Made by a program: the position numbers and the translations under genes. 64,000 nt of DNA. Origin: JAFNAG01 sp963739235 (GTDB lineage: Bacteria; Acidobacteriota; UBA6911). Below are positions 1-10,005 of this stretch, piece by piece (the stretch's first letter is position 1; the number at the start of each line of letters is the position of its first letter). The stretch lies in the NCBI GenBank assembly GCA_963739235.1, contig CAVTZY010000058.1, positions 1 through 64,000 of the forward strand, given 5' to 3'. A model generated the notes under the pieces. That model had not been told where the DNA came from and did not search any database. It worked only from the letters and a program-made list of their open reading frames with translations.

Positions 1-360
1 ATCGTATTTGTCTAGATTGGGGTAGTCCAACATCTGGATATACATGGTGGGCACTGCTGCTATGTGAGTAACCCCGAATATCTGGATGTTTTTCAGTGCT
101 TCCTCAACATTCCACCACTTCACAACTGCCTTTCCACCCACAAAATAACCCGTATTGCTGAACGCAATGCCATACGAGTGAGACAGAGGCAATACCCCCA
201 GGCTGGCTGTAGTCCGATTAACACCGGTAACGCACTGAGTTGCTTCGATTAGTTTAAGTGTTTTAGGGTCTATTGACTGGCTTGTTTGGTGTAGGGTCAC
301 TGGGCGGTGGATAAGGATATATTCATAGAATGACAAGGCGTTGATGTATAGGGAATAGAG
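1..360 (-). CDS. AMP-dependent acyl-CoA synthetase, internal fragment
   Basis: An open minus-strand frame of 120 codons runs off the left edge. Read from 360 down to 1 it contains GVLPLSHSYGIAFSNTGYF, then KAVVKWWNVEEALKNI and VTHIAAVPTMYIQML. This is the LPLxHSYG...VT...VPTMY signature of the adenylate-forming domain of long-chain acyl-CoA synthetases, which activate fatty acids to acyl-AMP and then acyl-CoA. The N-terminal half, including the P-loop-like TSGTTG motif, is missing because homology stops at about 360, exactly where the mutL frame begins on the other strand. Base composition is visibly more AT-rich than the rest of the window. The fragment probably belongs to another genome or locus joined here artificially; a real inversion or deletion breakpoint is the alternative. 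The family call is strong, but the exact substrate cannot be read from the fragment. Confidence 0.8.
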
Positions 361-1608
361 TTGCGGTTCTCTCGGTGCGTGAAAGGGCCTACCAGCTCTT
401 CGGCGATACTTTTTTAAAGAACCTGGTGGAGATATCCGGACGCGCCGGCGATGTAGTCATTCACGGTTTTGCATCGCAGCCGCACGAGCAGAGGACCAAT
501 GCATACTCGCAATTCTTCTTTGTGAATCAGCGGATGGTGCGCGACAAAGTCATGACCAGTGCCGTACGGCAGGCTTACCTCAACACCATGCCGGCATCGG
601 CTTATCCGATCATCCTCCTTTTTGTCGAGCTCCCCTTCGACCAGATTGACGTCAACGTGCATCCTGCGAAGACCGAAGTCCGTTTTCGAGAGCAGAGCCT
701 CATCCACGATTTGATCCGCGAGAGCATCCGGCAGGCGCTCGTGGGCGCCAGGACGATTCCGGCGTTCGAGCACCGCAGCATGGGGGAACAGCCCGCCGGT
801 TCGTTCGTTCCAGGCGGGCAATCCTTTGACGCCGGTGCAGCGCAGGTGAGCCCATTCGATTTCACCCCTCCCGCATCCGCGCCTGATCCTTTCCAGCGGG
901 CATTTAACTATCCGCTCCGCGAGGTATCGCAAGCGCCAACAGTTCAGCTTGAGGATCACCACACCCTGAGAATGCGTCCTGAACTTCTGTTGGGTGCATC
1001 TACGGAGTCTGTGCACAGAGACGTTCCGTCCTGCGGAGGTGCGCATTCTCGGACAGATTCAGGAGAGTTACATTATCGCCTGCAATCGCGACGGCCTTGT
1101 GATCGTAGACCAGCACGTGGCGCACGAGCGCATCCTCTATGAAAAGATCGCGCTGGCCATGAGCCGCAATGTGGTCGAAGTCCAGGGACTGCTGGTGCCG
1201 GTCACGATTGAACTGGCGCCACATCAAATCGCCCTTTTGGAACGCGTGCTCCCGGAGCTGAATCGGAACGGGTTTCAGGTCGAACATTTCGGTGGCAATA
1301 CGGTAATGGTGCGCGCCGTGCCTGCGGTCGCGGGCGAAGTCGACTGCCACAAGCTGCTGGCCGAGATCCTCGAGGGGCTCGAGGTCGAAGAGCGCACTTT
1401 GGATGTGGAACGCATCCGGGACCGCATGGCTGTGAGCATGGCCTGTCGGGCGGCGATCAAAGTGCACATGCCGCTGACCATGGAAAAAATGCAATGGCTC
1501 CTGGACGAACTGGGGAAAACCCGGATACCGACGAACTGCCCGCACGGCAGGCCAATCCTGTTGCGTTTCAGCTTATACGAGATCGAGCGCAATTTCGGCC
1601 GCGCCTGA
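360..1608 (+). CDS. mutL: DNA mismatch repair protein MutL, 5'-truncated and frameshifted
   Basis: This is the C-terminal two thirds of MutL, which couples MutS mismatch recognition to strand incision. The first part has the transducer-domain motif DQIDVNVHPAKTEVRF (about 650-690) and the upstream VRERAYQLFGDTFLKNL. A Pro-rich linker follows. The C-terminal dimerisation and endonuclease domain has DQHVAHERILYE (about 1110-1145), matching the DQHAxxER nuclease motif, and the terminal CPHGRP motif (about 1538-1555). The ATPase domain (about 200 residues with the GHKL motifs) is absent: upstream of about 360 the sequence switches to an unrelated gene on the other strand, and this frame meets a stop at 342. 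One frame change at about 970-1035 separates the two halves. No start codon is visible for the real gene. Its partner mutS lies at 17.6-20.1 kb. Confidence 0.9.
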
Positions 1609-1619
1609 CCGGCGCGCCA

Positions 1620-1790
1620 CTGTCGCAAAAACAACGTGCCTCAAAACTGCAAAAGCAGCCACGAATGACACGATTAATCTGATTTCTTGCTGGCCCGGAA
1701 GGGCAGCGCTTCGAACCCATTCGTGTCATTCGAGGCTGCCTTGGAAAGTCCATCAGTTTTCATGCTCCTGGGTGCGCGCCGGCGCATGGG
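1620..1790. repeat. Dispersed intergenic repeat, family A, copy 1
   Basis: This element lies between the convergent mutL and accA genes. A 36-nt block at 1638-1673 matches 9775-9810 at 35 of 36 positions. A second block at 1751-1785 matches 9846-9880 at roughly 30 of 35. Between the blocks is an inverted repeat, cgaatgacacga (1662-1673) facing tcgtgtcattcg (1720-1731), which can form a hairpin. The spacer between the arms is longer than in copy 2. No protein is encoded. It resembles a non-autonomous hairpin element, but I do not recognise a named family. Confidence 0.75.
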
Positions 1791-1850
1791 AACTGCTTGG
1801 AAATGCTGCGATTCAATCCCGAAGTCTTGGCACTGGATTAAAAGATAGCG

Positions 1851-2734
1851 TCAGCAGACCTCGACGGCGCCCATGGGGCGGAACTTCTGGTAGCGCTGCT
1901 CGCAGAGTTCGGGGCGCGGTCATTTTCAGCAGGGAATCGAGGGCCGGCTTAAGTTTGGCGTCGAGAGCCTCAGCGGCCGCATCATAATCGGTATGTGCCC
2001 CGCCAGGGGGTTCCGGGATGATCTCGTCGATGAAGCCGAAGGACAAGAGGTTTTGTGCCGTAAGTTTCAATGCCTCTGCCGCCGCCGCGACATGCTCCTG
2101 ATCCTTCCAGAGAATTGCGGAACATCCTTCGGGTGAAATGACGGTGTAGATGGCGTTTTCCATCATCAGGATATAGTTACCGACGGCAATTCCCAGTGCG
2201 CCGCCGCTGCCGCCCTCGCCAATGATGCAGACCATGACCGGCACGCGAAGCCTGGCCATCTCGCGCAGGTTGTAGGCGATGGCTTCAGCCTGGCCGCGCT
2301 CCTCGGCGCCGACGCTGGGATAGGCGCCCGGGAGTATCCACAAAAGTGATGATCGGACGGGAGAACTTTTCCGCGAGCTTCATGGCGCGCATCGCTTTGC
2401 GATACCCTTCGGGCTGGGCGCAGCCGAAGTTGCGAAACTGCCGTTGTTTCAGATCGCGCCCTTTCTGCTGTCCCACGAGCATGACCGGGGTGCCATGATA
2501 GCGCGCCATGCCGGCGACGATGGTGGCGTCATCCGCAAAGCGCCGGTCCCCATGAATCTCTGAGAATCCTTCGAAAAGGCGCTCGACATAGTCCAGAGTA
2601 TAGGGGCGCATCTCATGGCGCGCCAGCAGCGTGCGCTGCCAGGCGCTTTCAATCTCGGACTTCTCCTTCCGCAGGCGCTCCACTTCGGCACGCAGCTCGT
2701 CGATTTCCGCTTGATACGATTTCTCCTCGTCCAT
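1851..2734 (-). CDS. accA: Acetyl-CoA carboxylase carboxyltransferase subunit alpha (two frameshifts)
   Basis: AccA forms the alpha half of the carboxyltransferase that moves CO2 from carboxybiotin to acetyl-CoA, the first step of fatty-acid synthesis. The start ATG at 2734 follows a GAAAGG-type ribosome site. The N-terminus is a charged coiled coil (EIDELRAEVERLRKEKSEIE), then GDRRFADDATIVAGMAR and the crotonase-fold core FVDTPG / AYPSVGAEERGQAEAIA / GEGGSGGALGIAVGN. Two one-base changes break the frame. An extra G in the cccggg run at about 2330 splits FVDTPG from AYP. An extra base in the gccccg run at about 1913 precedes the true C-terminus, which reads ELCEQRYQKFRPMGAVEVC and stops at 1851. 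Corrected length is about 294 residues, shorter than E. coli AccA by roughly 25. It lies 76 nt downstream of dnaE, the same gene neighbour as in E. coli, and is probably cotranscribed with it. Confidence 0.93.
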
Positions 2735-2810
2735 CCGAACCTTTCCCGTGGCGGCAGCTAACTCAGCACTTGCACTGATCCGGCGCCGCAAATATCCTCG
2801 ATCCGCCGGA

Positions 2811-5800
2811 TCAATCAGGGCTCGACTTCACTTTCACAAAATCAGCAGACTGGATGGTAACACGGAAATCGCTGGGATGGTACAGCTCTACCTCAACCCC
2901 TGTCTCGCCCCGGTTCTGCTCGAGCAGGCGATGGAGCTCGCGTCCCGCGTCCGGACGCAAACTGGGAGACGCGGCACGGATGCGGAGCGTTCTGGCATTG
3001 CGCTCCGAGATGCCCGCCAGCGGCTGGATTTCGGAGCAGATGATCTTTGCCGCATTTTCATCAGACTTCGAAGCGGCCATTGACCAGCACAGGCGTGTCG
3101 CGCTTCCAGATACGGAAGCATATTTGGCGTATGTGCGAGGGAAAGGCCACGGCTTCCACGGCTCCGGTAAGATCCTCCAAAGTAAAAACGGCCATCAGGT
3201 CGCCTTTTTTGGTGCGCCGAGTACGGAACTCCGTGACGATGCCCGCCACCTTACATTCCGCGCTCGACGCCTTCACTGATGAGTTCGGCAAGGCTCTTCT
3301 TGGAGAAGCGTGCCAGTTCCGTTGCGAAGCGATCCAGCGGATGTCCGGAAACATAGTAGCCCAGCGTTTCTTTCTCGAATGCCAGCAACTGTTCCGAAGA
3401 CCATTCCGGCATGTCGGGGGGCTCCGGCTCCGGCAGAGACGTCGGACCAGGCATGCTGCTGAACAGGCCTTTCTGGCCGCTGTTGCGATCGCGCTGCGTC
3501 TTCTGGCCCTGCTCAATCGCCGCGTCGGCAAGCGCCATCAGCTGAGAACGCTTCCAGCCGAGTGAGTCAAGCGCGCCGCTTTTGATCAGGCTTTCGAGCA
3601 CGCGCTTGTTGACGGCCCGGGAATCCACGGCTTCGCAGAATTGGAACAGGCTGCGAAACGGCCCATTCGCCTTGCGGTGATCGAGAATGGATTGAATCGC
3701 GCCTTCACCGACATTGCGAATCGCCAGCATGCCAAATCGGATCTTGTCCCCGGAAGGATGAAAGTGTAGCTGGCTCTCGTTGACATCGGGAGGCAGGACT
3801 GGAATCCCCATATCCTTGCATTCGGCAATGTACATGACGATCTTGTCAGTGTTGCCGACTTCACTCGACAGCAGCGCCGCCATGAACTGCACTGGGAAGT
3901 GAACCTTCAGATATGCCGTTTGGTAGGCCAGCAATGCATATGCCGTGGCGTGCGATTTATTAAACCCGTATTTGGCGAACTGCTCCATGAGGTCGAAAAC
4001 CTGGATGGCGATCTTGTCCGGAATCTTGTTCGCCCTGGCGCCGGCAATAAACTTGTCCCGCATGGAAATCATGACCGACGCAAGTTTTTTCCCCATGGCT
4101 TTGCGCAGCAGGTCGGCCTCTCCGAGCGAGAGCCCACCCATCTTGCTGGCAATCTGCATCACCTGTTCCTGGTAGACAATGACGCCGTAGGTTTCCTTGA
4201 GGATCTCCTCGAGGACCGGGTGCAGGTATTGGACATGGACCAGGCCGTGTTTCCGCGGATGAAATCGGGGATCATATCCATGGGTCCGGGGCGATACAGC
4301 GCGTTCAAGGCGATCAGGTCCTCGAAACGCTCCGGCTTCAGGCGCCGCAGTTCCGCCTTCATCCCGCCACTTTCAAACTGGAAAATGCCGTTGGTCTTGC
4401 CTTCGGAAAAGAGGGCATAAACCTCAGGGTCGCTCAGTGGAATAGCCGAAAGATCGACTTCAATCCCGGTTTCTTCACGTATGCTGCTTGACGGCATGAT
4501 CGAGTACGGTCAAGGTCGTCAGCGCAAGAAAATCCATCTTGAGCAGACCGATCGCCTCGAGATCCTTCATGCTGTACTGGGTGGTGAGTTCATCCTTGTT
4601 GGATTTTGCCAGCGGGATAAGCTCGATCAGCGGCTTGGGAGCGATGACTACGCCGGCGGCATGGGTGGATGCATGGCGCGACAACCCCTCCAGGCGTTTG
4701 GCAATTGCGATCAGGTTCTCGATCTGAGGCTTCTTCATCTCCTCGCGCAGGCGAGGTTCCTGCTCGAGAGCCTTGTCGATCGTGGCATTGAGTTCATTGG
4801 GAATGAGCTTGGCGATCCGATCCACCTCCGCATAGGGGATATCCAGGCTGCTTCCCACATCGCGGATGACGCCCTTGGCCGCCATGGTTCCGAAGGTGAT
4901 GATCTGACAGACGCTGTCGCGGCCATATTTGTCGGCGACGTAATCGATAACCTCCGCGCGCCGGTTCATGCAGAAATCCATGTCGATATCGGGCGGCGCA
5001 ATCCGTTCGGGATTCAGGAAACGCTCGAAAAAGAGGTCGTACTGCAGCGGATCGATATCCGTGATGCGCAGGCTGTAGGCCACGAGGCTGCCGACGACCG
5101 AGCCGCGTCCCGGTCCGACAGGGATGTCCTGATCCCGGGCATACTTGATCAGATCCCACACAATGAGGAAGTAGCTCGAAAACTTCATCTTCTCGATCAT
5201 TTCGATCTCGAAGGCAAGTCGATCCTCATAGGCCTGCAGCGGGTTTTTAAGCGCTCCCTCCCGGGCCAGCTTTTCGAGCTGGATCCGGCGCCCGGCAAAT
5301 CCCTCGCGCACCACCTTTTCAAAATGAGAATCGAGCGTGCTTCCGGCCGGCACGTTGAAGGGCGGTAGATGGAATGCCGACATGTTGATTTCGAGATTGC
5401 AGCGCTCGGCGATTCGCAGGGTATTGGTCAGAGCCTCGGGCACGTCCTTCCACAGCTGGTGCATTTCGGCCCCGGACTTAAAGTAGTACTGATCGCTGGT
5501 ATAGCGCATGCGATCGGTTTCCTGGACCGTCTTGCCGGTGCCGATGCAGAGCAGCACATCATGGGCGACGGAGTCTTCCTTGAGCAGGTAGTGGGTGTCG
5601 TTGGTGCACACCAACGGGATGCCGGTCTGTTTAGCAATTTCCAGGATCATGGGGTTGATGCGGTGCTGCGCAGGCAGCCCATGATCCTGAAGTTCAAGGT
5701 AAAAGTTGCCCTGCCCGAAAATATCCTGCAACGCCTCGGCTTCGGCGACCGCAGCGCCCTGCTGGTCGATGGCGAGGCATTGCGCTACCGCCCCTTTCAG

Positions 5801-6220
5801 GCATGCGGACAATGCGATCAGTCCCTTGCTGTGAGAGGCTAGCAGTTCCCGGTCAACGCGGGGCCGGTAATAGAAGCCTTCCAGGTAACCTAACGAGACT
5901 AGTTTACTCAGGTTGTAATAGCCGGTTTCGTTTTCGGCGAGCAGGATCAGGTGGTTCGACTGATCGCTGCCGCCGGTCTTCTTGTGCCGGCTTTCCTTTG
6001 CGACATAGATTTCGCAGCCGATAATCGGTTTGAGCCCTTTCTTGCGGCAGGCCGAATAAAACTGGATCGCACCAAAGAGGTTTCCATGGTCTGTCAATCC
6101 CAGGGCAGGCATCTGCATGTTCAGTGCCGTCTCGACCAGCTGTTCCAGCTTCGAGGCACCATCCAGAAGACTGTAATCGGAATGATTATGCAGGTGTACA
6201 AAAGGGGCTGGTTCCGACAC
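2811..6220 (-). CDS. dnaE: DNA polymerase III subunit alpha (four frameshifts)
   Basis: This is the replicative polymerase catalytic subunit. It starts at GTG 6220 behind a GGGAG site. The PHP domain opens with HLHNHSDYSLLDGASKLEQL. The palm carries the catalytic PPDIDMDF (about 4970-4990). Next come the fingers and tandem HhH region (GYYVSGHPLDRF, about 3335-3370), the OB-fold (VAGIVTEFRTRRTKKGDLMA) and a C-terminal domain ending VELYHPSDFRVTIQSADF at 2811. Frame changes fall at about 4485, 4257 (one C missing, so FIRRKHGLVHVQYLHPVL is broken), 3255-3275 and 3065-3080. The total, about 1136 residues, is normal for the DnaE1 class, and every domain is present, so these are most likely sequence errors. 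It heads a minus-strand unit with accA and diverges from batA. Confidence 0.95.
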
Positions 6221-6525
6221 TGCTTACTCCCATTCGCTGGCTGCCGGTGGCTGAAAGGGGACTATCAGAGGAGGCACACCGAACTCTCGCATATTGCTGG
6301 CGGCTAATTGCGCATCCTGCAAATCGAGTTTCCGGAAAACGCTGCTTTGACGGTTAATGATGATCTCCCGGCTTTTATTTGATAGTCTCCTGCGGCAGCC
6401 ATACAATAGCTCAGCATCTATCAATTTGCAATGGACGAAGCTATGACTGAAATCCGATCCCAAGCCGGTTTTTGTGATTCGCCATTTTCGGGGTCTGAAG
6501 CGTGCAATCGGAGGTTGAATTTCTG
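6221..6525. other. Divergent intergenic region between dnaE and batA
   Basis: About 300 nt hold no gene I can support. Short frames on both strands here show no recognisable motif. The region should carry the promoters for the dnaE-accA unit (leftward) and the bat genes (rightward), but I see no convincing pair of -35 and -10 boxes. Confidence 0.5.
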
Positions 6526-7527
6526 ATGCCTCGAGTGGATTTTTCACATCCGTGGCTGCTGTTGCTGGGGCTGCTGCCGCTGATCATGCCCGTCCTGGTG
6601 CGCCTGCCTAGATTGCGCGGGCGTGGTCAGGTATCCTTGCCGACTTATGACTGGATGCCGGCATTCGCCTCCAGTTCCCCCTATACAAGGCGGGTGGCAG
6701 GATTGCTGCGCATGATCGCGCTCTTATGCCTCGTTCTGGTTGCGGCCGGGATACGCTTCGGCGCAGCTATTCCGACGTCAGTGGACCAGCCGGAGGCGCT
6801 GGTTATTGTGCTCGATGTATCCAGTTCAATGACTGCTGAGGATTTTGCCCCGGTTAACCGCTTGGAGGTCGCGAAAACGCTGTTAAGCGAATTCGCGTCC
6901 TCGAATGGCAATGCCGACCTGGGATTGATCCTGCTGGCGGCTTCGCCCCGCCTCCTGGTTCCCGTGACCGGGGAGAACCGTGCCTTGCCTGAGGCGCTGA
7001 AGGCTGTGCGGCCGGCGGCCTTTGGCGAAGATGGAACCGCGATCGGCAGCGGAATCGCCAGCGCCGTGAACCGGCTCAGGCAAGGTCCGTGGATCAAACG
7101 CCGCATTCTTCTGGTAACAGACGGGGTCAACAACCGTGGATCTCTGGCCCCCACGGATGCCGCCCGTCTTGCTGCGGGTATGGACATCAGGATAGACACG
7201 GTCGGGATAGGGACGGATTCGGTTTCCCGCTACTGGGTGCCATCCGCTCAGAGCGCGCCTGGCGAGGTCAAGGCTCGGATTCAGATTGATGACAAGGCGC
7301 TCGAGGAGGTGTCTCGGATCGCGGGGGGCAGCTACCAAAGGGTAACCAATCACGATGAGCTTGATCGAGCTCTCAAATCACTGCGTATCGGGAGTCCAAG
7401 GACTCTTGCGGCAGTTTCGGTCCGCTATGATTATTCCTGGATGCAGCTTTTGGCCGCAGCGTCGATTCTGTTGATCTGCATTGAGTTTGCACTGAAGCGA
7501 TTCATATCTCCCGAGTTGCCAGGCTGA
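6526..7527 (+). CDS. batA: BatA-like von Willebrand A domain membrane protein
   Basis: A 333-residue inner-membrane protein of the Bat (Bacteroides aerotolerance) family. I chose ATG 6526 (MPRVDFSHPWLLLLG), with CGGAGG 11 nt upstream; a GTG at 6502 is possible but places that site inside the gene. An N-terminal membrane segment (about residues 7-24) and a second one (about 57-77, LLRMIALLCLVLVAAG) precede the vWA domain. The metal-binding site is intact: VLDVSSSMTAEDF gives DxSxS, and LLVTDGVNNRG gives the TDGxN loop. A C-terminal membrane helix (about 307-325) follows. vWA and MoxR proteins usually act together in metal insertion or folding of envelope proteins; the precise target of Bat proteins is not known. 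It is 7 nt upstream of the next gene, in one operon with it and batD. Confidence 0.85.
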   Translation: MPRVDFSHPWLLLLGLLPLIMPVLVRLPRLRGRGQVSLPTYDWMPAFASSSPYTRRVAGLLRMIALLCLVLVAAGIRFGAAIPTSVDQPEALVIVLDVSSSMTAEDFAPVNRLEVAKTLLSEFASSNGNADLGLILLAASPRLLVPVTGENRALPEALKAVRPAAFGEDGTAIGSGIASAVNRLRQGPWIKRRILLVTDGVNNRGSLAPTDAARLAAGMDIRIDTVGIGTDSVSRYWVPSAQSAPGEVKARIQIDDKALEEVSRIAGGSYQRVTNHDELDRALKSLRIGSPRTLAAVSVRYDYSWMQLLAAASILLICIEFALKRFISPELPG

Positions 7528-7534
7528 GGGGTAC

Positions 7535-8410
7535 ATGTATTGGCAGAATCCTACATATCTATGGGCGGAGATCTTGCCGGGGCTGTTGCTCCTGAGTTGG
7601 ATCATTTCCGAAGTCATGCACTTGCGCAGGCTGAAGATTTTCGGCGATCCTCTGGTGCTGGGCGTTTCTGTCCCATGGGTGCCTCGAATCGCTGCGCTTT
7701 TCATGTTGCTACTCGGCATCGCCTGCGCTGCTGCCGTGATTCCTCTGCCGGCAATGCATGAGGCAGATTCAGCCGCGGATGTCCCCATGATTCAGGTCCT
7801 GGTGGATGTTCATTCACTGGAGAGCGCCGAGGAACAAACCTGGGAGGCCTTCGACACTGCAATTCAGGCGCTTGTCAATCAGGTTCCGGGCACCCGTTTC
7901 TCCGCGATCGCTCTGGGCGCGCCCGCGGAAGTGTTGGTCTATCCGACAGTAGACATGCAAGGGCTGCAGATCATATTAGCCAGGCTGCGCTTCGAGTTTC
8001 CGGCTGGAAACAGGCCGGAATTGGCCCAGGCATTGTCAAATTATGCCGCGTCACAGCACGGACAGTCGCGTGCCGCCCGATTCATAGTTGTTACCGCTCT
8101 GCCTGCGGACGAGGTGGAGCGTGTCAGCGCCGCCATGAACAGCAGTGATTTCGATTGCCTTTTCGCAATGATCTCCAGCGGTAGGCCACCTATTCAATAT
8201 GGCCATAGGAATACTGCTGGGGATTTGCTTTGGACTGAACGCGCTGCGGATTTACAGCAGCTTTTAAAAGCGAATCAGACCAGCGCTGGCCACAGAGCCC
8301 ACCTGAACCCAAGCCAGTGGTTGGCAGTGATGGCCGTGATCTTTTTGTGCGCTGAATACATCTGCAGTCTTTCCGCGCGTTCGCGCGCAGGGAGGATGCA
8401 AGTTGCCTAG
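7535..8410 (+). CDS. BatB-like membrane protein with degenerate vWA domain
   Basis: A 291-residue protein in the position where Bat operons carry batB. Its layout is the same as BatA: a membrane segment near the N-terminus (about residues 11-26), a second at about 50-70 (PRIAALFMLLLGIACAAAVI), a soluble domain, and a C-terminal helix (about 262-280). At the site where a vWA protein has DxSxS it reads QVLVDVHSLESAEEQ, so the first Ser is His and the pattern is lost. The TDG loop is replaced by FIVVTALPADEVE. It is therefore unlikely to bind a metal in the usual way. It may be a structural partner of BatA. It ends inside the start of batD (8-nt overlap), which suggests translational coupling. 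Function is inferred from position and fold only. Confidence 0.6.
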   Translation: MYWQNPTYLWAEILPGLLLLSWIISEVMHLRRLKIFGDPLVLGVSVPWVPRIAALFMLLLGIACAAAVIPLPAMHEADSAADVPMIQVLVDVHSLESAEEQTWEAFDTAIQALVNQVPGTRFSAIALGAPAEVLVYPTVDMQGLQIILARLRFEFPAGNRPELAQALSNYAASQHGQSRAARFIVVTALPADEVERVSAAMNSSDFDCLFAMISSGRPPIQYGHRNTAGDLLWTERAADLQQLLKANQTSAGHRAHLNPSQWLAVMAVIFLCAEYICSLSARSRAGRMQVA

Positions 8411-9719
8411 ACTCAGGCTGCTCCTGTTTGGAGCGTTGATCGGGATGGCGGCCATCCCAGTCATTGGGGGGCAGGGAACGGCCTCGCATCCTTCGCGGAG
8501 CTTCGTATCCCAGATAGCTCCGGACCTGGCGATTGTCTCCGAGGTCAGCCTCGATACTCCCTATGTCGGGCAGCAGTTCAGCATCATCTACAAATTGCGC
8601 GCCCAGCGTCCCCCGGCAGCGGTCGACATTGATCCCCAACAATATTCCGGATTCTGGACTGAATTGATCCCCGTCTCCCAGGATTCGGCATCCTCGCCTC
8701 GAGTCATCCAAGGGCAAGCTGGCGTCGACTATCTTCTGCGCCAGATCATCGCCTATCCGCTACTCGAGGGTAAGCAGAAACTGCCGCCTTTGTCGCTGAA
8801 AGTTAAAAGAACGGGGACCATCTCAGACCGGCGTGATGACTGGGATCTATTGGGTGCCTCCACTCCGGTGGATATCGTGGTAATCCCCCTCCCGCCGACG
8901 TCTCAAGCCGGCGCCGGAATGGCCTTGGTCGGCAGCGTCACTGGTGCAATGAACTGGGCAGGAGGAGGAGGAAGTCGAGCCCTGATGCTGGAGATTCAAG
9001 GCACTGCAAATCTGGCATTATTCAAACCGCTCGACTGGCTGTCGCTCCCGGCGGGGGTGCAGATTCACGAACAGCTCGTCAGTGCCGACAAACAAACCCA
9101 GACCGTGGATATAGAAGGGAAGCGGCAGCTTTCTTTGTTGCAGAGGCAGCGCTGGCGGCTCAGCGTCACCGGTGGCGAATCGGGGCAGCGCTTCGAAGGT
9201 TTTTTCTTGCCGGCTTTTGAACCGCGAGAAAAGGTCTGGAAAAGTATACGGATCGAAGGCCTTTCTTTCCCGGGCTCCGAGCTGTCGACGCCAGGATCCG
9301 ATTTGGCAGGGAAGCGCGTCGCTGCCCGAACCCGCGCAACTGCGCGCTTGTTTCAGTCGCAGGCCCTGGTGGTAGCCATTGGCGTGACAGCCCTTGTCGC
9401 TGTGCTGGTTTGGAGATTCTGGATGAGTGGCAATCGTACGCGCCGCCAGTTCGGAGGCGAAGCGAGCATCGCTGTCCTGGAAAAAAAACTGCGAACTTCT
9501 CCGCGGGCGTTCCTCGACGGCGCTCACAAAGTACTGGCCCGCTGTGCGATGGAGATGCAACGTGATCACAATCTCGGAGCGGAAGACACGCAGCTGGACC
9601 GTTGCTGGATCGCTGTGCAGAAGCATCGTTTTACCGTAGAACCTTTGACCCTTGGCGCATGTGAGGAGATGTTTAAATCCATCAAGCAGCTCTTGCTCTC
9701 ATTCCGCGCTGAAGAGTGA
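8403..9719 (+). CDS. batD: BatD-like membrane-anchored protein
   Basis: A 438-residue protein starting at TTG 8403, overlapping the preceding gene by 8 nt. The N-terminus is a signal peptide (LRLLLFGALIGMAAIPVIGG). The large exported part begins with VSLDTPYVGQQFSIIYKL, the typical opening of the BatD beta-rich repeat, and includes PLLEGKQKLPPLSLKVK. One membrane helix at about residues 318-337 (LVVAIGVTALVAVLVWRFWM) is followed by a cytoplasmic tail of about 100 residues with Cys and charged residues. This matches the BatD 'oxygen tolerance' family, although it is shorter than the usual 550-600 residues. BatD is thought to present periplasmic clients to the membrane BatA/BatB complex; this is not proven. 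It is the last gene of the batA-batB-batD operon. Confidence 0.7.
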   Translation: MPRLRLLLFGALIGMAAIPVIGGQGTASHPSRSFVSQIAPDLAIVSEVSLDTPYVGQQFSIIYKLRAQRPPAAVDIDPQQYSGFWTELIPVSQDSASSPRVIQGQAGVDYLLRQIIAYPLLEGKQKLPPLSLKVKRTGTISDRRDDWDLLGASTPVDIVVIPLPPTSQAGAGMALVGSVTGAMNWAGGGGSRALMLEIQGTANLALFKPLDWLSLPAGVQIHEQLVSADKQTQTVDIEGKRQLSLLQRQRWRLSVTGGESGQRFEGFFLPAFEPREKVWKSIRIEGLSFPGSELSTPGSDLAGKRVAARTRATARLFQSQALVVAIGVTALVAVLVWRFWMSGNRTRRQFGGEASIAVLEKKLRTSPRAFLDGAHKVLARCAMEMQRDHNLGAEDTQLDRCWIAVQKHRFTVEPLTLGACEEMFKSIKQLLLSFRAEE

Positions 9720-9765
9720 GACAGGGCCATGTCTCATCCTCACAACGTAAATTTGCTTCTGCCGA

Positions 9766-9885
9766 AAAAAGCTCGCCTCAAAACTGCAAAAGCAGCGACG
9801 AATGACACGAACGGTTCGTTTCATTCGTCGCGGCCTTAAGAAGACCATTAATTCTCATGCGCCTGGGTGTGCGCCGGCACCCACT
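9766..9885. repeat. Dispersed intergenic repeat, family A, copy 2
   Basis: This is the second copy of the element at 1620-1790. The block at 9775-9810 matches copy 1 at 35 of 36 positions and is followed by a near-perfect hairpin: gacgaatgacacgaac (9796-9811) faces gttcgtttcattcgtc (9813-9828) with one mismatch. The second conserved block is at 9846-9880. Copy 2 has a much shorter loop than copy 1. It sits between batD and uppP, in the remaining 286 nt where I see no gene. Confidence 0.75.
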
Positions 9886-10005
9886 TTGAGCACACGAATA
9901 GGTCACCTGCCGAGAACATGAACAGGCTGATTGGAATACTGCCTTTGGGATTTCGGTGTTTTGAGGTAGTCTAGAGAATCCTTTTTCGCGCTTCGGATTG
10001 GATCA

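Noticed and set aside
4481..5368. Open frame (295 codons) opposite dnaE
   Set aside because: Antisense shadow of the polymerase catalytic region; no motif.
6224..6547. Minus-strand frame of 107 codons upstream of dnaE
   Set aside because: No motif, overlaps the batA start and its ribosome site.
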